49,632 nucleotides of DNA from an uncultured Eubacteriales bacterium (GTDB lineage Bacteria > Bacillota > Clostridia > Christensenellales > Aristaeellaceae). The translations under genes were made by a program, and so were the position numbers. The notes below the pieces were generated by a model. That model did not search any database and was not told the origin of the DNA. It saw only the letters and a list, made by a program, of their open reading frames with translations. Below, one piece after another: positions 27,314 to 34,778 of this stretch. Location of the stretch: positions 1 to 49,632 of the forward strand of contig CACYZW010000024.1 of assembly GCA_902778995.1 (NCBI GenBank), in the 5' to 3' direction. Within the stretch, counting starts at the first letter, position 1. Each line of letters starts with the position of its first letter.

Positions 27314-30100
27314 CTACCGCTTGACCACCTTGACCTTGCATTTCAGCGTCTTGCCGTTCTTAACCTTCGCTGTGATGGTGCAACTGCCGGCCTTCTTCGC
27401 CGTGACCTTGCCGTTCTTGACCGCGGCAACCGCCTTGTTGCTGGAGGACCAGGTGACCGTGCGGCCCACGAGGCCGGAGACTTTCAGGGTAAAAGTACTG
27501 CCTTTTTTAAGAGACAGGGATGTCCTGGAGAGCTTGGCCGGGTCGGTGACCCTGACCTTGCATTTCAGCGTCTTGCCGTTCTTGACCTTCGCTGTGATGG
27601 TGCAGCTGCCGGCCTTCTTCGCCGTGACCTTGCCGTTCTTGACCGCGGCAACCGCCTTGTTGCTGGAGGACCAGGTGACCGTGCGGCCGAAGAGGTTGGA
27701 GACTTTCAGCTTGTGAGTGTCGCCAATCTTCATGGACAGGGAGGTCTTTGAGAGTTTCTCCTTATCTGTTATATCGACGACGTCAATGGAATGATTTTGC
27801 GCCCACTTGTAAGCGTCGGAGTCGGAGTAGGTATAGATCGTGAGACAGAAAACAGGGTCATGGGGGTCACCAAATGCGTTTTTATGAATTTTTATTGGCT
27901 TGGCAAGAATGGTGGCGCTGGCCAGGTCTTCGTTTTGATCGAAGGCCCCTTCCCCAATGCCGGTGACGCTGTCGGGTATGATGACGTTGGTCAAACCGCA
28001 CGCATAGAAGGCTCTCGCTCCAATGCTGGTGACGCTGTCAGGTATGATGACGCTGGTCAAACCGCAAAAATAGAAGGCAGCTTCCCCAATGCTGGTAACG
28101 CTGTTGCCAATGGTGACGCTTTTCAGTCTTTCACAGAACAAGAAGGCATGTTCCCCAATGCTGGTGACGCTGTTGCCAATGGTGACGCTTTTCAGTCTGT
28201 CGCACGATTTAAAGGCATATTTCCCAATGCTGGTGACGCCGTTGCCAATGGTGATGCTGGTCAGATTGTTACAGCAACTGAAGGCATATTCTCCAATGCT
28301 TTTTACGCTATCTGGAATGGTTGCGCTGGTTTTTGCACCGGGACACTGGAGCAGGGTTTTCATATTATGGGTATACAATATACCTTTTTTTGAAGCAAAA
28401 TAACGATTTTTACTGGATACTTTGATCTCTTTGAGCCTGTTGCATCCTCCGAAGGCCAAATTCCCAATGCTGGTGACGCTGTCGGGTATGGTGACGCTGG
28501 TCAAACCGCACGAATAGAAGGCTTTCTCTCCAATGCTGGTGACACTGTTGCCAATGGTGACGCTGGTCAGGCTGCCACAGCCAGAGAAGATACCTTTTTC
28601 GATGCCAGTGACGCGGTTGCCAATGGTGACGCTGGTCAGGTTGTCACAATCACGGAAAGCATCCTTCCCAACGCTGGTGACGTTGCCCAGTATGGTAACG
28701 CTGGTCAAGCCGGATCTATAGAAGGCTTCCTCTCCAATGCTGGTAACGCTGCCAGGTAGGGTGATGCTTGTCAGGCTGGAACAGTCTATGAACGCCCATG
28801 AGTCAATGCTGGTGACGCTGTCCGGGAGGGTGACGTCGGTCAGGCTGATGCATTTCCAGAAGGCACCAGCCCCAATGCTGGTAACGCTGCCAGGTATGGT
28901 GACTCTGGTCAGGCTGTCGCAATTCCTGAAGGCACCATACCCCATGCTGGTGACGCTGCCCAATATGGTGGCGCTGGTCAGGCGTCTGCACTCAGCGAAA
29001 GCCTCTTTTCCAATACTGGCGACGCTGTCGGGTATGGTGAGGCTGATCAGGCCGCACTTATAGAAGGCTTTCTCCCCAATGTCGGTGACGCTGTTGCCAA
29101 TAGTGACATTGGTCAGACTGTCACAGCCAGAGAAGATATCATTGATAATGCTGGTGACGCTGTTGCCAATGGTGACGTTGGTCAGGCTGTCACAGCCATA
29201 GAAGTTATATTTTCCAATACTGTTGACGTTGCCCAATATAATGATGCTGATAAGGTTGGTACAATCCTGGAAAGCTCCGCGCTCAATGTCTGTGACGCTT
29301 TCGCCAATGGTGACGCTGGTCAGGCCTTTGCACGAATAAAAGGCCTCCTGTCCAATATTGGTGACGTTGTTGGGTATGGTGACGCTGGTCAAACCGCACG
29401 AATAGAAGGCTCTCGCTCCAATGCTGGTGACGTTGTCCGGGATGGTGACGCTGGTCAAACTGTCGCATCCGAAGAAGGTCTCATCCCCAATGCCGGTGAC
29501 GCTGTCCGGGATGGTGACTCTGGTCAAGCTGTCACATAAAACGAAGACACCATTCCCAATGCTGGTGACGCTATCGGGTATGGTGACGCTGGTCAGACTG
29601 GAGCACCTTTCGAAGGCACCATTCCCAATGCTGGTGACGCTGTCCGGGATGGTGACTCCGGTCAGATCGGTGTACATATAGAAAGCCTTATCCCCAATAC
29701 CGGTGACGCCATCGGGAATGACGACATCGCCGCCATTGCCTATATAATCGACCAGCACACCGTTATCATCAATAATAAACGCATCGTGGTCATAATTTCC
29801 GTCTGTATAGCTGTTCGACGCGGCCGGCACGTCCTTCGGCTGAACCTCTTCGTCGAGCATCAATGCATCGAGGCCGTCGTCCAGTATGATGCCGTCCTGC
29901 CCGAAGAGGCCCTCCGGGATGAGACCGTCTTCCTCCGGCACAATCTCCAGGCTGTCCTCCACCGATATCTCATCGGGGAAGATCTCCCCCTCATCCAATT
30001 CAATCGCGATATTCCCCTCGGCCAGCATGCCCGCGGGCAGCGTGGCGAAGACCATCAGCGCGACCAACAGGATCGCCGAAAGCCGATTCCGCAACTTCAT
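27314..30100 (-). CDS. Large secreted BspA-like LRR protein with two Big_2 domains
   Basis: 928 residues. A signal peptide (1-27, LPAGMLA-EG) is followed by an acidic linker and a long LRR_5 array (about 105-770). Roughly 25-30 repeats of about 23 residues show the pattern LTSVTIPDSVTSIG..AF..C. A short island (residues about 560-600, KEIKVSSKNRYFASKKGILY) interrupts the array, as is common in BspA proteins. Two Big_2 domains (about 780-928) finish the protein; they are almost identical, with a 74-residue (222-bp) period. No sorting signal is seen. Likely a surface or secreted binding protein. The promoter carries an unusual inverted repeat. Confidence 0.88.
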   Translation of the reverse strand: MKLRNRLSAILLVALMVFATLPAGMLAEGNIAIELDEGEIFPDEISVEDSLEIVPEEDGLIPEGLFGQDGIILDDGLDALMLDEEVQPKDVPAASNSYTDGNYDHDAFIIDDNGVLVDYIGNGGDVVIPDGVTGIGDKAFYMYTDLTGVTIPDSVTSIGNGAFERCSSLTSVTIPDSVTSIGNGVFVLCDSLTRVTIPDSVTGIGDETFFGCDSLTSVTIPDNVTSIGARAFYSCGLTSVTIPNNVTNIGQEAFYSCKGLTSVTIGESVTDIERGAFQDCTNLISIIILGNVNSIGKYNFYGCDSLTNVTIGNSVTSIINDIFSGCDSLTNVTIGNSVTDIGEKAFYKCGLISLTIPDSVASIGKEAFAECRRLTSATILGSVTSMGYGAFRNCDSLTRVTIPGSVTSIGAGAFWKCISLTDVTLPDSVTSIDSWAFIDCSSLTSITLPGSVTSIGEEAFYRSGLTSVTILGNVTSVGKDAFRDCDNLTSVTIGNRVTGIEKGIFSGCGSLTSVTIGNSVTSIGEKAFYSCGLTSVTIPDSVTSIGNLAFGGCNRLKEIKVSSKNRYFASKKGILYTHNMKTLLQCPGAKTSATIPDSVKSIGEYAFSCCNNLTSITIGNGVTSIGKYAFKSCDRLKSVTIGNSVTSIGEHAFLFCERLKSVTIGNSVTSIGEAAFYFCGLTSVIIPDSVTSIGARAFYACGLTNVIIPDSVTGIGEGAFDQNEDLASATILAKPIKIHKNAFGDPHDPVFCLTIYTYSDSDAYKWAQNHSIDVVDITDKEKLSKTSLSMKIGDTHKLKVSNLFGRTVTWSSSNKAVAAVKNGKVTAKKAGSCTITAKVKNGKTLKCKVRVTDPAKLSRTSLSLKKGSTFTLKVSGLVGRTVTWSSSNKAVAAVKNGKVTAKKAGSCTITAKVKNGKTLKCKVKVVKR
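27331..27690 (-). repeat. Near-identical 222-bp duplication encoding the two Big_2 domains
   Basis: The DNA from about 27331 to 27468 is repeated 222 bases further on (from 27553) with only a few substitutions. This is a recent in-frame domain duplication in the LRR protein gene. Confidence 0.8.
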
Positions 30101-30128
30101 GATACCTTCTCCTCCCTCAAATTACCAT

Positions 30129-30169
30129 GGCGCTGACATGATTATACAATATCTGCCAGCGCCGTACAA
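30129..30169 (-). promoter_or_regulatory. Promoter of the large LRR gene, flanked by an inverted repeat
   Basis: On the minus strand TATAAT (30141-30146) and a weak -35 TTGTAC (30164-30169) are 17 bases apart. The arms GGCGCTG (30129-30135) and CAGCGCC (30157-30163) are perfect complements enclosing the -10, so a dimeric regulator or a hairpin could act here. Confidence 0.55.
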
Positions 30170-30214
30170 GTATCGTTGCAAAAAACATTGAGAGATGACG
30201 AGGTGTCCCTCGGC

Positions 30215-31255
30215 TTATTTTCCCTCGATCACCGCGCGCTTCGCCTGCTCCTGCGCCTCGATCACCCGGTCGCACCATTCGTCGAATTCGGGGTCGGGGA
30301 TCTGGCGCTCCGGGTGGGAGAGCAGGTAATCGAGGGCGATGCGCACGCCCCTGTCGAAGCGCACGTCGGTGCGCATGTCGGGCACGGTCCGCTTGAGCTT
30401 GCGGTTGTCGAACACCACCGACACCGCCTTGTCGCCGATGAGGCTGCCCTCGAAGTCATAGCCGTATTTGCGGCCCACGGCGGCCAGGAAGTCGCTGGCC
30501 ACGTGATAGGGCTTCAATTCCACGCCCAGGGCGTCGGCGATGGTGGCGTAGATCTGGTTCCAGGTCAGCGTCTCGTCGCCGGTGATCTGGAAGGCCTCGC
30601 CGATGGCGTGTCGGTTGCCCATCAGGCCGGTATAGCCGACGGCGAAATCGGTGTTGAAGGTCATGGTCCACAGGGAGGTGCCGTCGCCCTGTATGATGAC
30701 GGGCTTGCCCTCCAGCATGCGCTTGATCACCTGCCAGGAGCCCTTTTTGCCGTGCACCCCCAGGGGGACGCTGCGCTCGTCATAGGTGTGGCTGGGGCGC
30801 ACGATGGTGACGGGGAAGCCCGCCTCCCGGTAGACCTTCATCAGGAAATCCTCGCAGGCGATCTTGTTCCGGGAGTATTCCCAATGGGGATTGGAGAGGG
30901 TCGTGCCCTCGGTGACGACGTAGCCCGCCGCCGGCTTGTGGTAGGCCGAGGCCGAGCTGGTGTAGATGTACTGGCGGGTGCGCCCCTTGAACAGGCGGTA
31001 GTCCCGTTCCACCTGGTCGGGGGTGAAGCCGATGAATTCGCAGACGCAGTCGAAGGTCATATCCCCCAGCTTGCGGCGCACGTCCGCCTCGTCGCCGACG
31101 TCGGCGACGATCGTATGCGCGCCCTCGGGCACGGCCTCGGGGCGGTTGCCCCGGTTCAGCAGCCAGACCTCCCAGCCCAGCTCGTTCACCAGTCTGCGGA
31201 CGATGGCGGCGCTGATGGTGCCGGTGCCGCCGATAAAAAGTGCTTTCATCATCAT
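30215..31255 (-). CDS. NAD-dependent epimerase/dehydratase family protein (extended/atypical SDR)
   Basis: About 346 residues. The Rossmann start MKALFIGGTGTISAAIVRRL has the glycine motif GGTGxIS of atypical SDRs. YIYTSSASAY (Ser) and the EYSRNKIACE segment (YxxxK) give the expected catalytic triad elements. The IVRPSHTYDE and GDGTSLWTMTFNTDFA segments are typical of nucleotide-sugar or related epimerases. The substrate is unknown. Three consecutive ATG codons (31255, 31252, 31249) follow GGAGG. The first is best spaced and overlaps the lipoate-ligase stop (ATGA), so the genes are coupled. Confidence 0.85.
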   Translation of the reverse strand: MMMKALFIGGTGTISAAIVRRLVNELGWEVWLLNRGNRPEAVPEGAHTIVADVGDEADVRRKLGDMTFDCVCEFIGFTPDQVERDYRLFKGRTRQYIYTSSASAYHKPAAGYVVTEGTTLSNPHWEYSRNKIACEDFLMKVYREAGFPVTIVRPSHTYDERSVPLGVHGKKGSWQVIKRMLEGKPVIIQGDGTSLWTMTFNTDFAVGYTGLMGNRHAIGEAFQITGDETLTWNQIYATIADALGVELKPYHVASDFLAAVGRKYGYDFEGSLIGDKAVSVVFDNRKLKRTVPDMRTDVRFDRGVRIALDYLLSHPERQIPDPEFDEWCDRVIEAQEQAKRAVIEGK

Positions 31256-32241
31256 TGATGTCCTCCCAAATCTGTCTGTTCCAGCCATTCGGCCAGCTCG
31301 TCGGCCTGGGGATGGGCGAGCCTGCGCAAGGCCTCCCCAAGGGCCCTGTTATCGTAGCGCGCGCCGACCAGCGCGGGGGCGATCCGGGCGATCATGGCCT
31401 CGTCCATGGCGTCGGAGAACACCTGGACGGACGCCACCGCGCCCGCCTTCAGGCCCAGCTCCAGCGTCACGCCGCCCCAGCCGAAGCGGCGGGCAAGGGT
31501 GGCGTCGAAGGGCAGCGCCTTGCCCATGCGAAAATCCCAGGAGGCGTATTCCCGCTCCAGCGCTTCGAGCCGGGCGGCGTCCAGCGCGCCCACGGACAGC
31601 GCCTGCGCGGGGCCGTATTCGGCCACGAACGCCCGTTTCAGCGCGTCCGCCAGGCCCGGAACGGTGATCCGGGGGTTGAGCGCCGCCAGGTTCACCACCC
31701 GGGCGCGCACGCTGTCGATGCCCTTCGCCCTCAGCTTGCCGTCGTCCGGGGCCAGGTAGCGGCCCAGCTTATCCAGCGCCACGCGCACCATGATCGTGCC
31801 GTGGTGCAGCGCGGCGTCCCCCGAAAAGCGGAAGGCGTTTCCGGAAAACTTCGCGCCGCCCTCCGCGATCACCAGATCGTTGCGGCCCGACAATTGCGCC
31901 GTTATGCCGAATTCGGCCACCGCACGGCGCACCACCTCCAGCTGGCGGCGCACGTCGTATTCCGAACGGGGCAGCACGAAGCTGAAGTTCAGGTTGCCCA
32001 GGTCGTGGTACACCGCGCCGCCGCCGCTGGAGCGCCGGGCCAGCGTGCCGCCCTCATCCTCGAGCAGCCTGACCCTGCATTCCTTCCAGGCGTTCTGGTG
32101 GCGGCCGATGACCACGGTATCCCGGTTCTGCCACAGGTACAGCACCCTTTCGCGGGAGCCCAGCGATTCAAACAGCAGCGCCTCCACCGCAAGGTTGCGC
32201 CAGGGGTTTTCACAATCGCCGGTGATTATGGTATTGCGCAC
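31252..32241 (-). CDS. lplA: Lipoate-protein ligase A family protein
   Basis: About 329 residues. It attaches lipoate (or octanoate) to the lysine of lipoyl domains such as GcvH. The catalytic domain shows RRSSGGGAVYHDLGNLNFSF (the ligand-binding RRxSGGGAVxHD loop), the lysine motif GGAKFSGNAFR, and LHHGTIMV as in LplA; a small C-terminal accessory domain follows (about 245-329). The GTG at 32241 is chosen because GGAGG lies 7 bases upstream; the longer frame starts upstream of the promoter. It overlaps the epimerase gene, so both form one unit. No lipoyl-domain protein is encoded nearby. Confidence 0.9.
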   Translation of the reverse strand: MRNTIITGDCENPWRNLAVEALLFESLGSRERVLYLWQNRDTVVIGRHQNAWKECRVRLLEDEGGTLARRSSGGGAVYHDLGNLNFSFVLPRSEYDVRRQLEVVRRAVAEFGITAQLSGRNDLVIAEGGAKFSGNAFRFSGDAALHHGTIMVRVALDKLGRYLAPDDGKLRAKGIDSVRARVVNLAALNPRITVPGLADALKRAFVAEYGPAQALSVGALDAARLEALEREYASWDFRMGKALPFDATLARRFGWGGVTLELGLKAGAVASVQVFSDAMDEAMIARIAPALVGARYDNRALGEALRRLAHPQADELAEWLEQTDLGGHQ

Positions 32242-32259
32242 GCTATCGCCTCCATGTGA

Positions 32260-32288
32260 ATTATAGCATATCCGCCACATTCGCACAA
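32260..32288 (-). promoter_or_regulatory. Promoter of the lplA-epimerase unit
   Basis: On the minus strand the extended -10 TGCTATAAT (hexamer 32260-32265) is preceded 17 bases upstream by TTGTGC (32283-32288). The predicted start lies only about a dozen bases before the GTG, so the leader is very short. Confidence 0.6.
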
Positions 32289-32350
32289 CGATGGAGTGTG
32301 TTTATAACCCGTCATTTGTCGCGATGACTGAACAGTTATATCGGATTAAG

Positions 32351-32388
32351 GCAACGGCCCGGGGCGATCAAACACCCCGGGCCGTTGC
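32351..32388 (-). terminator. Strong hairpin downstream of the SDR gene
   Basis: A perfect 14-bp stem, GCAACGGCCCGGGG / CCCCGGGCCGTTGC, has a 10-base loop and lies 22 bases after the SDR stop. Only CTTAA follows on the minus strand, so termination efficiency is uncertain. Confidence 0.6.
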
Positions 32389-32410
32389 GTCATTCCTATA
32401 CCGACAGTGA

Positions 32411-33199
32411 TCAGTTCGGCGCGGCCACCTTGGAATCCACGTGCATGCCCATGCCGGCGGTATGGGCGGACACCTCGCTCGCCAGGTACAGCACGGCGTT
32501 GGCGACCTCTTCCGGCTTGGCGTAGCGCTTGTCCATGGCGTAATTGCCGGCCAGCATCGCCATGGCCTCCTCGTGGGTCATGGTATCGCCGAAGAAGTCC
32601 TTCTCGATGCGCAGCATCATGGGCGTGTCCACCGGGCCGGGGCACACGTAATTGACGTGGATGCCCGCCGGCCCCAGTTCCATCGCCACGCACTTGGTCA
32701 GGCCGGCGACGGCATACTTGGAGGAGACATAGGCGCTGTTGCCCGCGGTGGGCTCGTAGGCCGCGGCGGAGGCCACCACGACCACCGCGCCGGATTTCTT
32801 TTCGATCAGCGTGGGCGCGGCGTATTTCATCGTCAGCATGACGGCAAAGACATTGAGCATGTAGGTCTGCTCAAACAGTTCGAGGGTCATATCCTGAACG
32901 GGATGGGCCTTGCCCTCATAGCCGGCGTTGGGCACGATGATGTCCAGCGTGCCAAACCGGGCCTTGGCGGCTTCCACCAGGTTTTTGATGTCCGCTTCGT
33001 TGTTCATGTCGGCCACGAAACCTGCGACCTGACCCTCCGCCGCCTCCAGGGTGGGCAGGAGCGCGTCGATCTTGGACTGCCGGGTGGATGAGAAAGCCAC
33101 CTTCGCGCCCTCGGCCAGGAAGCCCTTGACGATGGCCGTGCCAATGCCGCCGGTACCGCCGGTAACCAGAACCACTTTATCCTTGAGCTTGAGATCCAT
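32411..33199 (-). CDS. Short-chain dehydrogenase/reductase (classical SDR)
   Basis: 262 residues, cytosolic NAD(P)-dependent oxidoreductase. The cofactor motif TGGTGGIG is near residue 15, with NAG at about 92, catalytic Ser in VVVASAAAYEP, YVSSK (YxxxK) and PGPVDTPM. These are all of the classical FabG-like SDR fold. An acidic residue is not obvious after strand 2 (SSTRQ), which suggests NADPH preference (inference). The ATG at 33199 follows AAGGAAGG 9 bases upstream. It is the first gene downstream of the cobalamin riboswitch, but more than 450 bases away. The alcohol or ketone substrate is unknown. Confidence 0.9.
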   Translation of the reverse strand: MDLKLKDKVVLVTGGTGGIGTAIVKGFLAEGAKVAFSSTRQSKIDALLPTLEAAEGQVAGFVADMNNEADIKNLVEAAKARFGTLDIIVPNAGYEGKAHPVQDMTLELFEQTYMLNVFAVMLTMKYAAPTLIEKKSGAVVVVASAAAYEPTAGNSAYVSSKYAVAGLTKCVAMELGPAGIHVNYVCPGPVDTPMMLRIEKDFFGDTMTHEEAMAMLAGNYAMDKRYAKPEEVANAVLYLASEVSAHTAGMGMHVDSKVAAPN

Positions 33200-33219
33200 G
33201 AATAAATACCTTCCTTTCA

Positions 33220-33660
33220 ACCGGCAGCGCCGGTAATGATAGCATGTGTCCTGTAGCCGTTTTTATCCTTGAAGGCCGAAATCCAGGCCGGTTTGCCTTA
33301 TATTGTTGCGCCGCACGATATATGGCGCCGCACGGGCAAACAAGGGGGAAAAGCCTGTGCGGCGCCGCAAAAAACAGAACACGCCGGATCTTCGTCCAAA
33401 CATGTCCTGTATGATTGCATTGCTTTTCTTTGGGGAGGAATCGGCAGGGCCCACCGGCGCGAGATCTTTGCCGGCGAACTCTCGCAATCGTACACGCGAA
33501 ACGGACAGGTACCAGCTGCCGTTCCGCCGTCTGAGGCTGGAAGCGGTTTCCAGGTTCAGCCCTTGGGCCGAACCGCGAGCTCCTCACCCCTGGGGATTGA
33601 AGCGCCGCGCCCTGAGACATATCCTTCTTTAGTCCGAAGAAGTCGATACGTTCTTTCCAC
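33220..33660 (-). other. Long structured leader between cobalamin riboswitch and SDR gene, no credible gene
   Basis: About 440 bases with several hairpins on the minus strand: CTTCTT/AAGAAG, GGTTCGGCCC/GGGCTGAACC, GCGGAACGG/CCGTTTCGC, and a long GGCGCCGCAC/GTGCGGCGCC pair (about 33324-33366). Open frames here have no recognisable similarity and clash with the RNA structures. It may be an untranslated leader, a small RNA, or a degraded gene that the riboswitch once controlled. Confidence 0.45.
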
Positions 33661-33865
33661 AGGCAGGTCTTCTGACTTGGTTTCATCGCGCCCGACCGCC
33701 TTCTCAGCCCTTCGGTCGTCGCCCCTCGGTCAACGCCTGCGGCCAATGGCTTGCTTTGTGGACGCTCCGCTTCACAGCAGCGGTCCTGTCGGAGAATCCC
33801 ACTCCGTTCCCTATTCTCCCCGCCCGCCTGTTCAGCGCAGGCTGCAGGGCACCTGTGAATACCCG
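33661..33865 (-). ncRNA. Cobalamin (adenosylcobalamin) riboswitch
   Basis: The minus strand shows the class hallmarks in order: GGTGCC near the 5' end, AATAGGGAAC, GTGGGATTCTCC, CTGCTGTGAAGCG, GCCATTGG, GATGAAACC, and the closing B12 box AAGTCAGAAGACCTGCC (33662-33678). Cobalamin riboswitches usually repress B12 uptake or synthesis genes or B12-independent isozymes. Here no such gene follows; the next is the SDR at 33199. It has its own promoter just upstream. Confidence 0.92.
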
Positions 33866-33886
33866 GTTATTCTGTTTTCCAAGGGT

Positions 33887-33915
33887 ATTATAGCATATCG
33901 GCTTCAAAAATACAA
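33887..33915 (-). promoter_or_regulatory. Promoter of the cobalamin riboswitch transcript
   Basis: On the minus strand TATAAT (33887-33892) with extended TGC, in GATATGCTATAATACC, and TTGTAT (33910-33915) 17 bases upstream. The start would fall about 10-15 bases before the aptamer. Confidence 0.65.
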
Positions 33916-33959
33916 CAACATATTTTGTTACGCCGGGGGAGACGGACAGACGCCAGGGA

Positions 33960-33992
33960 CAAAAAAACGGATGCTTTCGCATCCGCCTTTTT
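33960..33992. terminator. Bidirectional terminator after the SH3 protein gene
   Basis: The stem CGGATGC / GCATCCG (33968-33974/33979-33985) with loop TTTC is flanked by A7 on one side and CCTTTTT on the other, so a T tract follows the stem on both strands. Confidence 0.8.
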
Positions 33993-34006
33993 ATGTACGA
34001 TACAGA

Positions 34007-34495
34007 TCACCAGGTCGTGAAGCGCAGGTAGCTCAGAGATGACCAGCCCTTCCTTCTGCCGTTATAGCTGACCTCGGCCCAGTTTCCGTTCACCCTGTAC
34101 ACGTTAACGCCCTTGGCGCCGTGGGGAATGCTGTAATAAACCTTGCTTCCGTTGGGCTTGTTGCGCACGTTCAGGCCGCTTTCCCGAGTCTCGACGGCGG
34201 CATGCGCGTTGGGCTTCAGATAGTTCTTGGAGGCGTAGCCCGTCAGGCCGCTGGGCGTCTTCACCTTATACCAGGTGCCGCTGCTGCTCAGCTTGATGAC
34301 GGCCTGGCCCTTGGCCAGGCGGGCGATGATCCGGTAGTTCGTGCCGGGGCCGGAGCGCAGCCGCAGAGGATCTCTCTGGGTGGCAACGTGATAAACCGTA
34401 TTGGTTCCGTTGGAAGCTCTCTCGGCGAGAGACGTTGCGGGAACGATTGCGACGAGCATCATGACCGCTAAAAGAACCGCGAGAATCCTTTTCAT
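34007..34495 (-). CDS. Secreted protein with two bacterial SH3 domains
   Basis: 162 residues. A signal peptide (MKRILAVLLAVMMLVAIVPATSLA-ER) is followed by two SH3_3 domains. The first runs from about 40 to 93 (LRLRSGPGTNYRIIARL, then GYASKNYL). The second runs from about 100 to 160 (SGLNVRNKPNGSKVYYSI, then GWSSLSYL). Bacterial SH3 domains bind peptidoglycan or its crosslinks; with no catalytic domain it may be a wall-binding or surface-accessory protein. The stop lies just before a bidirectional terminator. It is transcribed divergently from the AddB-like gene. Confidence 0.85.
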   Translation of the reverse strand: MKRILAVLLAVMMLVAIVPATSLAERASNGTNTVYHVATQRDPLRLRSGPGTNYRIIARLAKGQAVIKLSSSGTWYKVKTPSGLTGYASKNYLKPNAHAAVETRESGLNVRNKPNGSKVYYSIPHGAKGVNVYRVNGNWAEVSYNGRRKGWSSLSYLRFTTW

Positions 34496-34673
34496 GGATT
34501 TCCCTCCTCAGATAGAATTGCCCTACCCGGGAACGATGGGACAGGTGGGACAGGCACCCCTGCCCATTATATGCTCTGCCCTCCCAGGATATGGCTCGTG
34601 GCAGTATTATACAACAAAAAACGAGGGGCAGATATTACAAGTTTATCACATTTTTGCGAACTGCAACCGCCGG

Positions 34674-34688
34674 GCATATGGTATAATT
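34674..34688 (+). promoter_or_regulatory. Extended -10 promoter of the AddB-like gene
   Basis: GCATATGGTATAATT contains an extended TGG and a perfect TATAAT (34682-34687), identical over 15 bases to the promoter at 14154-14168. No good -35 lies at 17 bases, so the extended element probably carries it. Confidence 0.6.
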
Positions 34689-34722
34689 GGAATGGGAAAT
34701 AAGAAGTGAGGATTATCTCACA

Positions 34723-34757
34723 ATTCATAATGCATAATGCATAATTCATAATTCGTC
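34723..34757 (+). repeat. Five heptamer repeats in the addB leader
   Basis: Consecutive heptamers ATTCATA, ATGCATA, ATGCATA, ATTCATA and ATTCGTC lie between the promoter and the ribosome site. The same ATTCATA unit occurs in the longer heptamer array at 49434-49538. Confidence 0.7.
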
Positions 34758-34778
34758 CTTCAAAAAGGGGGAACAGCC

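Noticed and set aside
32285-32297. CAACGATGGAGTG near lplA as another copy of the dnaA-upstream module A
   Set aside because: Only 13 bases match and the flanks differ; it could be chance or a small remnant.
33177-33746. A 189-codon minus-strand frame from the riboswitch to the SDR start
   Set aside because: It starts inside the aptamer, has odd composition, and would be incompatible with the riboswitch fold. Kept only as a reason to look at the leader.
33269-34042. A 257-codon open frame on the plus strand across the cobalamin riboswitch
   Set aside because: It runs antisense to a conserved RNA aptamer and shows no protein similarity; it has no ribosome site.
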